From DASPWV01 sp046726375 (GTDB taxonomy: Bacteria; Acidobacteriota; Vicinamibacteria; Vicinamibacterales; UBA2999): 64,000 bases of DNA. The position numbers and the translations under genes are program-made. The notes beneath the pieces were generated by a model. That model was not told the origin of the DNA, searched no databases, and saw nothing but the letters and a program-made list of their open reading frames with translations. The DNA lies in contig JBKPAJ010000065.1 in NCBI GenBank assembly GCA_046726375.1, positions 1 through 64,000 of the forward strand, given 5' to 3'. Below are positions 1 through 6,653 of the stretch, piece by piece (position 1 is the first letter of the stretch; every line of letters starts with the position of its first letter).

Positions 1-392
1 GCCTCATTGAAGGCATCTTCGCCCGCCTCGATTCCTTGCGCCACTTCGAGATCGAACGGCCGACTGAAATACGCGAAAAGTTCGACGAGCTTCTGCGCGA
101 TGCCACGTTCAGCCACGCTTCGACTCTTGGACTGGAAGAGAAATACGATCTTCGACGGCTCAGGAGTGGCTGTTAGGCGTTCGGCCAGCATGCGCAGGAA
201 CGTTCGGTGAGACAGCAGAGCGTCAATCTCTTTCGTCCATACAACTGTCAGTTCAGGAAGACGCTTGAGATTCTTCACTTCCGAAGCGCGCGCAAGTCTC
301 GGGCGGTAGCGGCGCAACGGGGGCGGAATCGTGGTCTCACCGGTTGGAGTGGTGACAATCGTCGAGGGATACTCGAGGCCGGCGGTCTTCAT
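1..392 (-). CDS. Unrecognised protein, N-terminal part, runs off the left edge
   Basis: The minus strand is open from an ATG at 392 to the window edge, giving at least 130 codons; the C-terminus lies outside. The peptide begins MKTAGLEYPSTIVTT and has mixed basic and hydrophobic segments without a signal peptide or membrane helix. I do not recognise the family. The opposite strand has only a short unmatched frame (3-176) with no start in the window. A good promoter (TTGACA-N18-TACACT) sits directly upstream and supports this strand and start; no Shine-Dalgarno sequence fits before the ATG. It diverges from nothing nearby: arsC, on the same strand, ends about 100 bases upstream of this promoter. 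Confidence 0.55.
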   Translation of the reverse strand, partial: MKTAGLEYPSTIVTTPTGETTIPPPLRRYRPRLARASEVKNLKRLPELTVVWTKEIDALLSHRTFLRMLAERLTATPEPSKIVFLFQSKSRSVAERGIAQKLVELFAYFSRPFDLEVAQGIEAGEDAFNE

Positions 393-399
393 GCAACAT

Positions 400-429
400 A
401 GTGTAGCCCTGATGTCAACCAGATGTCAA
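400..429 (-). promoter_or_regulatory. Promoter of the left-edge gene with tandem GATGTCAACC
   Basis: On the minus strand TTGACA (424-429) and TACACT (400-405) are 18 bases apart. The predicted transcript would begin at or next to the ATG at 392, a leaderless arrangement. The decamer GATGTCAACC occurs twice with an 11-base period (411-420, 422-431), so a second TTGACA lies between the elements; the repeat might be a regulator site or a chance duplication. Confidence 0.45.
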
Positions 430-492
430 CCGCGGCGCAGCATAGGCAAATGCGGCTGTCGCCGACTGTCTGGGTGTCAGCTCGCGGCTATT

Positions 493-1002
493 TCAACTGA
501 CGCTCTTCCTCATCCGGCCGATGTCCTCGAGTTGCCGCTTGAGTGCCATTTCGTCGAGCATGTCGAGACGCAAGCTCGTGAAGATCTTCAGACGCGCATC
601 GAGCTCGCGGAATGCCTTGTTGAAGGCACGCGCCTTCTCGTCTTCGGTCCCTTCCACGGCCGCCGGATCGTGAATACCCCAATGCGCGGTCATCGGTTGG
701 CCAGGCCAAACCGGACAGACTTCCTGCGCCGCGTTGTCACACACGGTGAACACGAAATCGAGCGGCGGCGCATCAGGTGTGGCGAACTCGTCCCAGCTCT
801 TGCTGCGCACGTTCTCCGCGGGTATTCGATTCCGTCGCAGGACGTCTAGTGCCAGCGGATACACTTCGCCTTTCGGCTGGCTGCCGGCGCTGAACGCCTG
901 AAACCGGCTTTTGCCCCAGAAATTCAACAGTGCTTCGGCCATGATGCTGCGCGCGGAATTTCCCGTGCACAGGAACAGAACGTTGAATCGTCGTTCCGCC
1001 AT
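493..1002 (-). CDS. arsC: Arsenate reductase, thioredoxin-coupled LMW-PTP type
   Basis: Reduces arsenate to arsenite in the cytoplasm. The 169-residue protein has the low-molecular-weight tyrosine phosphatase loop near its N-terminus (C12-TGNSA-R18), two further cysteines (C88 and C96) in the place of the disulfide relay of thioredoxin-linked ArsC, and an HDPA motif (about 111-114) carrying the general acid. Length and motif order are typical of the family. It is the last gene of the leftward arsenic operon, 18 bases after the metallophosphoesterase, preceded by GAGCTCTC upstream of the ATG. Its arsenite product is expected to leave through the channel gene two places upstream. Family identity is near certain; thioredoxin rather than glutaredoxin coupling follows from the fold. 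Confidence 0.95.
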   Translation of the reverse strand: MAERRFNVLFLCTGNSARSIMAEALLNFWGKSRFQAFSAGSQPKGEVYPLALDVLRRNRIPAENVRSKSWDEFATPDAPPLDFVFTVCDNAAQEVCPVWPGQPMTAHWGIHDPAAVEGTEDEKARAFNKAFRELDARLKIFTSLRLDMLDEMALKRQLEDIGRMRKSVS

Positions 1003-1020
1003 TGAGAGCTCCTTCTCTGT

Positions 1021-1746
1021 TCAGTGAGCGGCCGGCGCCCCAGCAACTTCCAGGTCCGTCGCGAACTCGTGCGGAAGATCGCTCGCACGAATGGCCGCTG
1101 TCACTTTCGCAAGGTCGTATTCGACTCGTACGAACTGAGCGTCAGCAGTCTTCGTGTCGAGGACGGCATAGCACGCCCGTCGATCGCCATCCTTCGGTTT
1201 GCCCACGGAACCGACGTTGAGAAACAGGACGCCATCGACCAGCTTGGTGTAAGGCTTGTGCGTATGGCCGTAGACCAGGATGTCGGCGTCCGACGACGCA
1301 GCCAGGCGTTGAAAACTGGAGATGGGCCGGTCCTCGAAGAGATACTCGTTGATCTTGCGCGGGCTCCCATGGACGAGGAGAACGCGCCGGCCATCGGACT
1401 CGAACCTGATCTCCGGCTTCAGTGTTCGGAGGAACGCCTTGTTCTCAGCGGTGACGTGAGCCTTGGTCCATGCCAGTGACCGATCACCGCGGCGTTTCTC
1501 CTCCTCCTCGCGGTATGCACAGCCGCAATCGTCGCGCTCGAAGCCCACGCCATCGTCGTAGTTGCCCATGATCGTGGGGATCGCTTGGAACCGGATGCGC
1601 TCGATGACCTCATTCGGGAATGGTGCGTATCCAACCAGGTCCCCGAGGCAGTACGTCGCGTCCACACGGCGCGCAGCGATGTCCGCGAGGACCGCGTCCA
1701 GCGCCGGGATGTTGCCGTGAATGTCACTGAAGATGGCGATACGCAT
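1021..1746 (-). CDS. Calcineurin-like metallophosphoesterase (YfcE/MJ0936 type)
   Basis: A 241-residue protein with the full metal-binding set of calcineurin-like phosphoesterases: D8-x-H10 (FSDIHGN), GDLVG near 35, GNYD near 61, HG near 125 and GHTH near 160. Such proteins hydrolyse phosphodiesters or phosphomonoesters with two metal ions; the substrate cannot be read from sequence. The ATG at 1746 was chosen because MRIAIFSDIHGN is the canonical start, and it lies 2 bases after the aquaporin stop; a longer frame to 1836 would overlap the aquaporin. An insert with CGC and a run of acidic residues (about 72-85) is unusual. Phosphoesterases recur in bacterial arsenic operons, but their role there is not established to my knowledge. 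Confidence 0.85.
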   Translation of the reverse strand: MRIAIFSDIHGNIPALDAVLADIAARRVDATYCLGDLVGYAPFPNEVIERIRFQAIPTIMGNYDDGVGFERDDCGCAYREEEEKRRGDRSLAWTKAHVTAENKAFLRTLKPEIRFESDGRRVLLVHGSPRKINEYLFEDRPISSFQRLAASSDADILVYGHTHKPYTKLVDGVLFLNVGSVGKPKDGDRRACYAVLDTKTADAQFVRVEYDLAKVTAAIRASDLPHEFATDLEVAGAPAAH

Positions 1747-1748
1747 GA

Positions 1749-2471
1749 TTACCCTCGTCGCCGCATCTGCGTGTGCTCGCCCTCGTGTGGCACGACCACG
1801 CGATCGGCCACCGACGGAAGCGCCGGAACCAACCACCGAAACAGTGCGGTCGCGCCGATAGCGCCCACGGCCTGGCCGACCCAGAAACCAGGAACATCGG
1901 CCAGGCGAATGCCAGCGAATGTGTTGGTCATCGACCGGGCCAGCGTGACCGCGGGATTGGCGAAGGACGTCGACGCAGTAAACCAGTACGCGGCGGTTAT
2001 GTAGGCCCCGACCGCGAACGGCACGGCATCAGGACGCCGGCGCACGCAGCCCCAGATCACGGAGAGCAGTCCAAAGGTCGCGACCGATTCGCTCAACACC
2101 TGCGGGAGGCCGGCGCGCGCATGCTGCGACCACGCGAAGAGAGGCTCTTCAAACATCAGGTCCGCCAATGCGACGCCGACAATCGCCCCAAGCGTTTGCG
2201 CCACCACGTAGCCGGCGACTTGCGACCAACCTAGGCCGCCCTGTGACGCGTCAGCGATCGACACAGCGGGATTGAAGTGCGCGCCGGAAATCGGCCTGAA
2301 GGTCAGGATCAACGCGACTAGCGCCGCGCTGGTGGCGATCGTGTTCGCGAGGAGCGCAATGGCGACGTTGCCATTTGCGAGCCGCTCACCCATGATTCCC
2401 GAGCCGACCACCGCGGCAAGAAGCAGCGCGGTGCCGACGAACTCCGCAACCAGAGGACGGCCGTTCCGCAT
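1749..2471 (-). CDS. aqpS: Aquaglyceroporin of the arsenic operon (AqpS-like, MIP family)
   Basis: A 240-residue membrane channel with six hydrophobic segments and both NPA boxes (HFNPAVS at 65-71, FANPAVT at 170-176). The residue after the second NPA is valine instead of the usual arginine of the selectivity filter, as I recall for AqpS-type arsenite channels. Known from Sinorhizobium: AqpS substitutes for ArsB, and arsenite made by ArsC leaves down its gradient. This fits, because no arsB or acr3 is found in the window and arsC is in the same operon. The ATG follows the stop of the preceding gene without a gap, with GGGAGGAGG about 10 bases upstream. Arsenite specificity is inferred from context. 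Confidence 0.88.
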   Translation of the reverse strand: MRNGRPLVAEFVGTALLLAAVVGSGIMGERLANGNVAIALLANTIATSAALVALILTFRPISGAHFNPAVSIADASQGGLGWSQVAGYVVAQTLGAIVGVALADLMFEEPLFAWSQHARAGLPQVLSESVATFGLLSVIWGCVRRRPDAVPFAVGAYITAAYWFTASTSFANPAVTLARSMTNTFAGIRLADVPGFWVGQAVGAIGATALFRWLVPALPSVADRVVVPHEGEHTQMRRRG

Positions 2472-2996
2472 CTAGTGAACCTCCTCCCAGCTGCGCCACT
2501 GCAACCGCTCCTTGAGGGCAGTCCCGGCCTTCATCCGTTTCTGTTCATTGGCCCCGCGATTCGCCTTCCAGGTCTCGCTCGCGATCTCCGTGAGGTCCGC
2601 AATCACTCGCTTCTTGACGGCATCACCGATCGGCGGCGTCAGCTCCGGTACGCCAAGCGCACGATTCCGTGCGGAGACCCACCGCACGAGCGCCGATGCT
2701 GCGGGCTCAACGCTTGCCGACACGTCGGGCGCAGCCGACGCGCCTTGTTGAATGGCCTGGCAAATCAGTTCGAGCCATCGGTTATTGCGAGAGGCTGCTT
2801 CCGCATACAACTCGCGCACTTGTTCCGATTGCTCCTTCGATTTGGCCTTGATCTCACGGAGGCCGTTTTCCGCAGCCTTCCGACGTCCGGCTCCCTCGGT
2901 CAGCGCTTTGTCAACGCTGGCAGCTGTCAAGAGGACGCCGCTGCCTGCCGTGACCAGGAGCGCCACAACGATGGTCCGGTGAAACGTCGTCTTCAT
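2472..2996 (-). CDS. Secreted protein of unknown function in the ars operon
   Basis: A 174-residue protein with a clear N-terminal signal or anchor (basic MKTTFHR followed by about 20 hydrophobic residues) and then a charged, helix-rich, lysine/glutamate-rich region (about 30-75, coiled-coil like) and a tryptophan-containing C-terminus. I do not recognise the family. The start at 2996 was preferred over GTG at 3002 because GGGAGGAG is spaced correctly only for the ATG. It is the first gene after the second ArsR-type palindrome (3016-3035) and abuts the channel gene, so it is co-regulated with arsenite export. A periplasmic accessory to the channel or an arsenite-binding protein are guesses; it has only one cysteine (near residue 80). 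Confidence 0.8.
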   Translation of the reverse strand: MKTTFHRTIVVALLVTAGSGVLLTAASVDKALTEGAGRRKAAENGLREIKAKSKEQSEQVRELYAEAASRNNRWLELICQAIQQGASAAPDVSASVEPAASALVRWVSARNRALGVPELTPPIGDAVKKRVIADLTEIASETWKANRGANEQKRMKAGTALKERLQWRSWEEVH

Positions 2997-3015
2997 CTCC
3001 ACTCCTCCCGCAAGC

Positions 3016-3035
3016 GCATTCGCATAAGCGAATGC
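3016..3035 (-). promoter_or_regulatory. Second ArsR-type operator, before the unknown/aqpS/arsC unit
   Basis: A perfect palindrome GCATTCGC-ATAA-GCGAATGC. Its core ATTCGC-N4-GCGAAT is identical to the palindrome next to arsR (3414-3429). It lies after the arsR stop and 20 bases before the ATG at 2996. A T7 tract behind a weak GTTG/CAAC hairpin (about 3045-3065, minus strand) may end the arsR transcript just before it. Confidence 0.7.
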
Positions 3036-3053
3036 CGCACAGCCAAAAAAAGA

Positions 3054-3413
3054 TCACGTTGGGCAACAACCACCGCGCTTCCGAACCGCCCGCGCTCTCG
3101 CTGCGTCGCCCGCCATTTCGGGGACATCACGAAAACAGCTGCCTAAACACTCGAGCAACTTCGTATGAAACGCAGACCGGGCTGGCGCGAGCTCGTAGTA
3201 GTTCCACGATCGCTCCTGCCGGACTTTGACCAGGCCGGCCCCTCGCAAGTACGACAAGTGCCTCGAGATCGTCGGTTGGGGCAGCTTGAGGACTTCCACG
3301 AGATCGCAGACGCACAGTTCGCCGGGCTGGATGAGGCTCAATATCCGAAGACGAATCGGGTCAGAGAACGCCCGGAACATCAAATCCACCTTCGTTTTGG
3401 GCGCCGATGGCAT
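3054..3413 (-). CDS. arsR: ArsR/SmtB-family arsenite-responsive repressor
   Basis: A 119-residue winged-helix regulator. It has the ArsR metal-binding signature ELCVCDL (C34 and C36) followed by the recognition helix QPTISRHLSYL (46-56) and a cysteine-containing tail (C89, C93, GGCC at 114-117), so arsenite binding by a thiol cluster is likely. The ATG at 3413 is immediately next to its operator and has no ribosome site; an internal ATG at 3380 has a good AAGGTGG upstream and gives MFRAFSDPIRLRIL, the usual ArsR start. Both are possible: a near-leaderless long form or the shorter form. It heads the leftward arsenic genes. Confidence 0.93.
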   Translation of the reverse strand: MPSAPKTKVDLMFRAFSDPIRLRILSLIQPGELCVCDLVEVLKLPQPTISRHLSYLRGAGLVKVRQERSWNYYELAPARSAFHTKLLECLGSCFRDVPEMAGDAARARAVRKRGGCCPT

Positions 3414-3457
3414 ATTCGCGTAAGCGAATTACACTCGAACCGTTCCAGCCGGGTCAA
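3414..3457 (-). promoter_or_regulatory. arsR promoter with ArsR-type operator over the start site
   Basis: Minus-strand TTGACC (3452-3457), 18 bases, TGTAAT (3428-3433), then the palindrome ATTCGC-GTAA-GCGAAT (3414-3429) covering the predicted transcription start. A repressor bound there would block initiation, which is the normal autoregulation of ArsR. The core is repeated exactly at 3018-3033. Confidence 0.7.
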
Positions 3458-3479
3458 CGACAACGGTGTAAACAACCGC

Positions 3480-3522
3480 TTGACACGGGTAGAGGCAATC
3501 CGATATGGTTGTCAGTAACAAC
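3480..3522 (+). promoter_or_regulatory. marR-type promoter with palindromic operator
   Basis: TTGACA (3480-3485), 18 bases, TATGGT (3504-3509), overlapped by the palindrome GTTGTCAGTAACAAC (3508-3522), which ends one base before the ATG of the MarR gene. The same palindrome with two changes precedes arsM (4076-4090). The predicted mRNA has a leader of fewer than 10 bases. Confidence 0.6.
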
Positions 3523-3523
3523 G

Positions 3524-4057
3524 ATGTCGCGAACAGCATCCCAGGTCGCGGAACCGAAAGAGGCGGCGCTCGATCGTGACGCCGTGGCGTTGCAGCAAGC
3601 CGTCGCCGATCTGGTGCGCGTGTATCAATTCCGGGATCGCGATCGCATCTGCTGCCACGACGTCTCGGTGACGCAGTGCTACGCCTTGGAGACGTTGGTC
3701 GAGCACGGTCCCATGCGCGTGAGCGCCTTGGCGGAGCGCCTGTTTCTGGACAAGAGCACCACGAGCCGGGTGGTGAACACGCTGGTCCGGAAGGGGTACG
3801 TCGAGCAACGGGCGGACGCCACGGATGGCCGCGCCATGCTCATCAGTGCCACGCGCCAGGGCCAGCGGTTGTGCGGACGGATTACGTCCGATCTCGTCGA
3901 GCAGCAGAAGCAGCTGTTGGGGGATCTCGCCCCGGACATTCGTGCCGGTGTCATCCAGGTGATTCAGCGGCTCGCTCACGCTGCGGACGCACGATTCCGG
4001 TCGGGCGTGAGCGGTGGCTGCTGTGTACCGGGCGATCAGACCGCGACCTGCGGGTGA
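3524..4057 (+). CDS. Cysteine-rich MarR-family regulator of the ars island
   Basis: A 177-residue MarR-type winged-helix protein: central HTH (about 66-100, with RVSALAERLFLDKSTTSRVV) and wing (ADATDGRAML) are clear. Unlike typical MarR proteins it has thiols well placed for metalloid sensing: C43, C44 and C52 at the start of the DNA-binding domain and GGCC plus a terminal cysteine at the C-terminus. The ATG at 3524 was chosen because the upstream extension would run through the promoter. It is transcribed away from arsR towards arsM, and the palindrome over its own promoter recurs before arsM, so I infer it controls methylation separately from the ArsR unit. The inducer is not known. Confidence 0.85.
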   Translation: MSRTASQVAEPKEAALDRDAVALQQAVADLVRVYQFRDRDRICCHDVSVTQCYALETLVEHGPMRVSALAERLFLDKSTTSRVVNTLVRKGYVEQRADATDGRAMLISATRQGQRLCGRITSDLVEQQKQLLGDLAPDIRAGVIQVIQRLAHAADARFRSGVSGGCCVPGDQTATCG

Positions 4058-4075
4058 TTTTTTTGTGGCTATTTA

Positions 4076-4090
4076 GTTGTTAGTGACAAT
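4076..4090 (+). promoter_or_regulatory. Second copy of the MarR-type operator, before arsM
   Basis: GTTGTTAGTGACAAT matches 13 of 15 bases of the palindrome at 3508-3522 and keeps the symmetric TTGT/ACAA arms. It lies in the short gap between the MarR gene and arsM, 22 bases before the arsM start, where the leader would be. Confidence 0.6.
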
Positions 4091-4112
4091 CAGTATCGAA
4101 AAGGAGTTCGTG

Positions 4113-4952
4113 ATGTCCACCACGCACGTTCAGGATGCCGTTCGGGAGAAGTACGGTGCGATCGCACGGTCAGTCGGCTCGTCAGGGTGTTGCGGCCCAA
4201 GCGCGTGCGGGTGTGCAGACCCGATCACATCGAACCTGTACTCGAATGCCGAGACCGCCGACCTCCCAGCGGAAGCGGTCGCCGTCTCTCTCGGGTGCGG
4301 AAACCCCACGGCCCTCATCGATCTGAAACCCGGCGAAACCGTGCTCGATCTCGGGTCGGGTGGCGGCATCGATGTGTTGCTCTCGGCCAAGCGTGTTGGG
4401 CCGGGTGGCAAAGTCTATGGGCTCGACATGACCGACGACATGCTGGCCCTCGCTCGCGAGAATCAGCAGAAAGCCGGGGTCAGGAATGTTGAATTCCTGA
4501 AGGGCACCATTGAAGCAATCCCGCTTCCCGACCAATCCGTGGACGTGATCATCTCCAACTGCGTGATCAATCTCTCTGTCGACAAAGACGCCGTCCTGCG
4601 CGAGGCGTTCCGCGTGCTCAAACCCGGTGGTCGCTTCGCCGTATCTGACGTCGTGATCCGCGGCGAGCTGCCGACGGAGGTCCAGCGCAGTTTGGAGCTG
4701 TGGGGCAGCTGCATCGCAGGGGCCCTTCGCGATGACGACTACCTCGCCAAGTTGCAAGCGGCTGGATTCGTCGATGCGGGGCTCGAACCGTGGCGTGTCT
4801 ACCAAGTTGACGATGCGCGCGCGTTCCTTGCCGAGGCCGGTGTTGACGTGGAGCGGATCGCCCCCGAGATCGACGGCAAGGTCGCCAGTGCGTTCATCCG
4901 TGCACGCAAGCCGGAGGCGAAGACGTGCTGTGGACCAACCTGCTGTTCGTAA
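4113..4952 (+). CDS. arsM: Arsenite S-adenosylmethionine methyltransferase
   Basis: A 279-residue class I methyltransferase that converts arsenite to methylated arsenicals. Visible are a cysteine-rich N-terminus (CC at 26-27, CGC at 32-34), the SAM-binding VLDLGSGGGID (77-87), the conserved post-I acidic region, and the three arsenic-binding cysteines of the family: C62 (SLGCGNP), C150 (ISNCVINLS) and C200 (WGSCIAGAL). The C-terminus is CCGPTCC. The start at 4113 follows AAGGAG at the right distance; the upstream TTG of the open frame lies inside the operator. It is followed 31 bases later by arsN2, probably in one transcript. Confidence 0.96.
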   Translation: MSTTHVQDAVREKYGAIARSVGSSGCCGPSACGCADPITSNLYSNAETADLPAEAVAVSLGCGNPTALIDLKPGETVLDLGSGGGIDVLLSAKRVGPGGKVYGLDMTDDMLALARENQQKAGVRNVEFLKGTIEAIPLPDQSVDVIISNCVINLSVDKDAVLREAFRVLKPGGRFAVSDVVIRGELPTEVQRSLELWGSCIAGALRDDDYLAKLQAAGFVDAGLEPWRVYQVDDARAFLAEAGVDVERIAPEIDGKVASAFIRARKPEAKTCCGPTCCS

Positions 4953-4983
4953 GGACAGTGACGCCTCGCTCAGAGATGCGCCG

Positions 4984-5448
4984 ATGAGGGTGCACATCGA
5001 ACGAGCATCCGAGGCCGATGGGCCGTCGATCCTGCAGCTGCTCCGGGATGCGAGACTGCCGATCGACGGCCTGGTCGGACATCTGAACACCGCGTTTGTC
5101 GCACGCGATGACGAGGCCATCGTCGGTTGCGCGGCGCTCGAGGTATATCCGGAGGGTGCGCTGTTGCGATCAGTCGTTATTGCACCAGCGGTACGTGGAC
5201 AGGGTCTCGGAGAGCGGCTGACGGACGCGGCCATTACATTGGCAAAATCGCTGGGTACACCAGCCGTCTATCTGCTGACGACGACGGCGAAGTCGTATTT
5301 TCCCAGGTTCGGATTTGCCCGGATTAGGAGAGACCAGGTGCCGGCGAGCGTTCAGCAGTCAATCGAATTCCGTTCGGCCTGTCCGGCGAGTGCCGTCGTG
5401 ATGCGGAGAACGCTGAACGCCAGCGCAACGGAGAAGCGGCATGCGTGA
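4984..5448 (+). CDS. arsN2: Arsenic-resistance GNAT acetyltransferase, ArsN2 type
   Basis: A 154-residue GNAT-fold acetyltransferase. The acetyl-CoA loop is in SVVIAPAVRGQGLGERL (about 64-80), followed by AVYLLTTTAKSYFPRFGF and the C-terminal EFRSACPASAVVM, all of which I recognise as features of ArsN2 proteins found in arsenic operons. ArsN1 acetylates the amino group of arsinothricin; the ArsN2 substrate is less certain. The ATG at 4984 starts directly with the GNAT fold (MRVHIERASEADGPSIL); the open frame extends 252 bases further upstream inside arsM and is discarded. It lies 31 bases after arsM. Confidence 0.85.
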   Translation: MRVHIERASEADGPSILQLLRDARLPIDGLVGHLNTAFVARDDEAIVGCAALEVYPEGALLRSVVIAPAVRGQGLGERLTDAAITLAKSLGTPAVYLLTTTAKSYFPRFGFARIRRDQVPASVQQSIEFRSACPASAVVMRRTLNASATEKRHA

Positions 5449-5488
5449 CGAGCGCGAAACAAGTCAACGAGAGACGGAGAGAGACGGA

Positions 5489-5926
5489 ATGTCCAACGCG
5501 AGTCAGTTTTCGCTCATGTCGTTCCGCGAGGCACAGCACATGGTCGTACGCGCGTGCGGCCGGCTCGTTCTGGGCCACGGCGCACACGAACGTCTCTGGG
5601 CGTTGCATCTCGAGCAGACCGCTGCAACCGATGTCGCGCTCGATTTGTCTTGCGTGAATGACGTCGACGCACGAGGGATCGGCGTTCTGGCAACGCTCGC
5701 TCGCCGCGCCCGACAACGTGGCACGACAGTGTCGGTGATTGCGGCGAGCAGCGTGGTGCAGCGCCTCGTGGAGGTGACGCGCTTGGATCGAGCAATTCCG
5801 GGAGCCTGGAATAAACGGATTGGACTTCTCAGCTGCGGTGCCGCTCGCCGGGCCCTGGCGAGGGTGCATTCTGTAGCACGAGACTCCAGTTACCGTGTCG
5901 GTGACAAGAGGTCGGCCGCTCCTTAG
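5489..5926 (+). CDS. STAS-domain protein (anti-sigma-factor antagonist-like)
   Basis: A 145-residue protein whose middle (about 40-105) fits a STAS domain: DVALDLSCVNDVDARGIGVLATLARRARQRG followed by a short strand and a helix, the fold of SpoIIAA/RsbV antagonists and of sulfate-transporter tails. The serine or threonine usually phosphorylated in antagonists is replaced by alanine or arginine in the DVDARG segment, so phospho-switching is doubtful. The ATG at 5489 follows a purine-rich GGAGAGAGACGGA; an alternative ATG at 5441 would overlap arsN2 by 8 bases. It is the last gene of the arsM transcript. A STAS protein is unexpected in an arsenic operon; a phospholipid/sensory role is possible. 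Confidence 0.65.
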   Translation: MSNASQFSLMSFREAQHMVVRACGRLVLGHGAHERLWALHLEQTAATDVALDLSCVNDVDARGIGVLATLARRARQRGTTVSVIAASSVVQRLVEVTRLDRAIPGAWNKRIGLLSCGAARRALARVHSVARDSSYRVGDKRSAAP

Positions 5927-6015
5927 GAACTGCCAGGCGACTCTGCCTCGACGCGCTTCTGGTCGAGTGCGAGCGGGAAGATACCCTCCAACGTAGACTG
6001 AAGAGAGAGGAGACC

Positions 6016-6324
6016 ATGCGCGACTTGCCAATTGTCTGCACACTGCAACCCGGAGAACTCAACGCGCGCGCCACCCAGCTCCTGCCAGGCGTTGTCGCGG
6101 CTGCGAAGGCGCGCCACGCGATTGAGAACGGCTTTCGATTCGAGTTTCAGGCCGACAGCGATGTCCTCTCGTCGATCGTTCGAATGATCGATGCCGAGAG
6201 GCAATGCTGTCAGTTCCTGCGGTTTCAACTCACGATCGAACCGGCAGGTGGACCTGTGGTGCTCGATGTGACGGGCCCGCCGGGTTCACAGGAGTTTCTC
6301 GGCGCGATGATCGAGCCGGTGTGA
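6016..6324 (+). CDS. Small conserved-looking protein with ERQCCQF motif
   Basis: A 102-residue soluble protein without signal peptide. The centre carries a vicinal cysteine pair in AERQCCQFLRFQL (about 60-72) and the C-terminal half forms alternating strands (LTIEPAGGPVVLDVTGPPGSQEFL). I believe similar short proteins accompany metal-resistance genes, but I cannot name the family. The start is supported by AGAGAGGAG before the ATG at 6016. Its stop overlaps the GTG of the next gene (GTGA), so the two are translationally coupled. The cysteine pair suggests thiol chemistry or metal binding, which is inference. Confidence 0.65.
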   Translation: MRDLPIVCTLQPGELNARATQLLPGVVAAAKARHAIENGFRFEFQADSDVLSSIVRMIDAERQCCQFLRFQLTIEPAGGPVVLDVTGPPGSQEFLGAMIEPV

Positions 6325-6560
6325 CGCCGCTCTCGGCCTTCGGCCTCTTCGCCGTGACGGCCATGCTCGTGTGCTATGCACTCGAGCACCGGAGTCCGTG
6401 GTTCATCTTGGCGTTCGCCTTCTCGTGTGGCCTTGGCTCCGCGTACGGCTTCTTGCAGGGCGCCTGGCCGTTTGGACTTGTCGAAGCGGTCTGGGCCGGC
6501 GTCGCAATTCGACGGTGGTGGCGCGTCCATACCGGAGGGCGGAAACCAGCAACGCGGTGA
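6321..6560 (+). CDS. Small two-helix membrane protein
   Basis: A 79-residue protein starting from GTG at 6321, overlapping the previous stop by 3 bases. It has two hydrophobic helices (about 5-18 and 27-52), a short loop rich in aromatic residues, and a basic C-terminus ending in RRWWRVHTGGRK, which by the positive-inside rule stays in the cytoplasm. Unrecognised function; a small membrane partner of the upstream cysteine-pair protein, in the manner of mer or ars accessory proteins, is plausible from coupling. Confidence 0.55.
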   Translation: MTPLSAFGLFAVTAMLVCYALEHRSPWFILAFAFSCGLGSAYGFLQGAWPFGLVEAVWAGVAIRRWWRVHTGGRKPATR

Positions 6561-6615
6561 GAACGGACCTCAGCGGCACTCGGGGAGTCGCGCCCTTTGA
6601 CCTGCCAAGAACACG

Positions 6616-6647
6616 TTGACCCCGTAGCTAGGTCCGGGGTTTAGACT
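6616..6647 (+). promoter_or_regulatory. MerR-type promoter with a 20-base spacer
   Basis: TTGACC (6616-6621) and TAGACT (6642-6647) are separated by 20 bases, the over-long spacing that MerR-family activators need. The spacer holds an inverted repeat ACCCCG-N10-CGGGGT centred between the elements. Predicted transcription starts at about 6654, which is the A of the MerR start codon. Confidence 0.7.
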
Positions 6648-6653
6648 TGGCGT

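Noticed and set aside
331..849. Long plus-strand open frame over the ars region
   Set aside because: It is antisense to arsC, has no domain and starts inside the promoter of the left gene.
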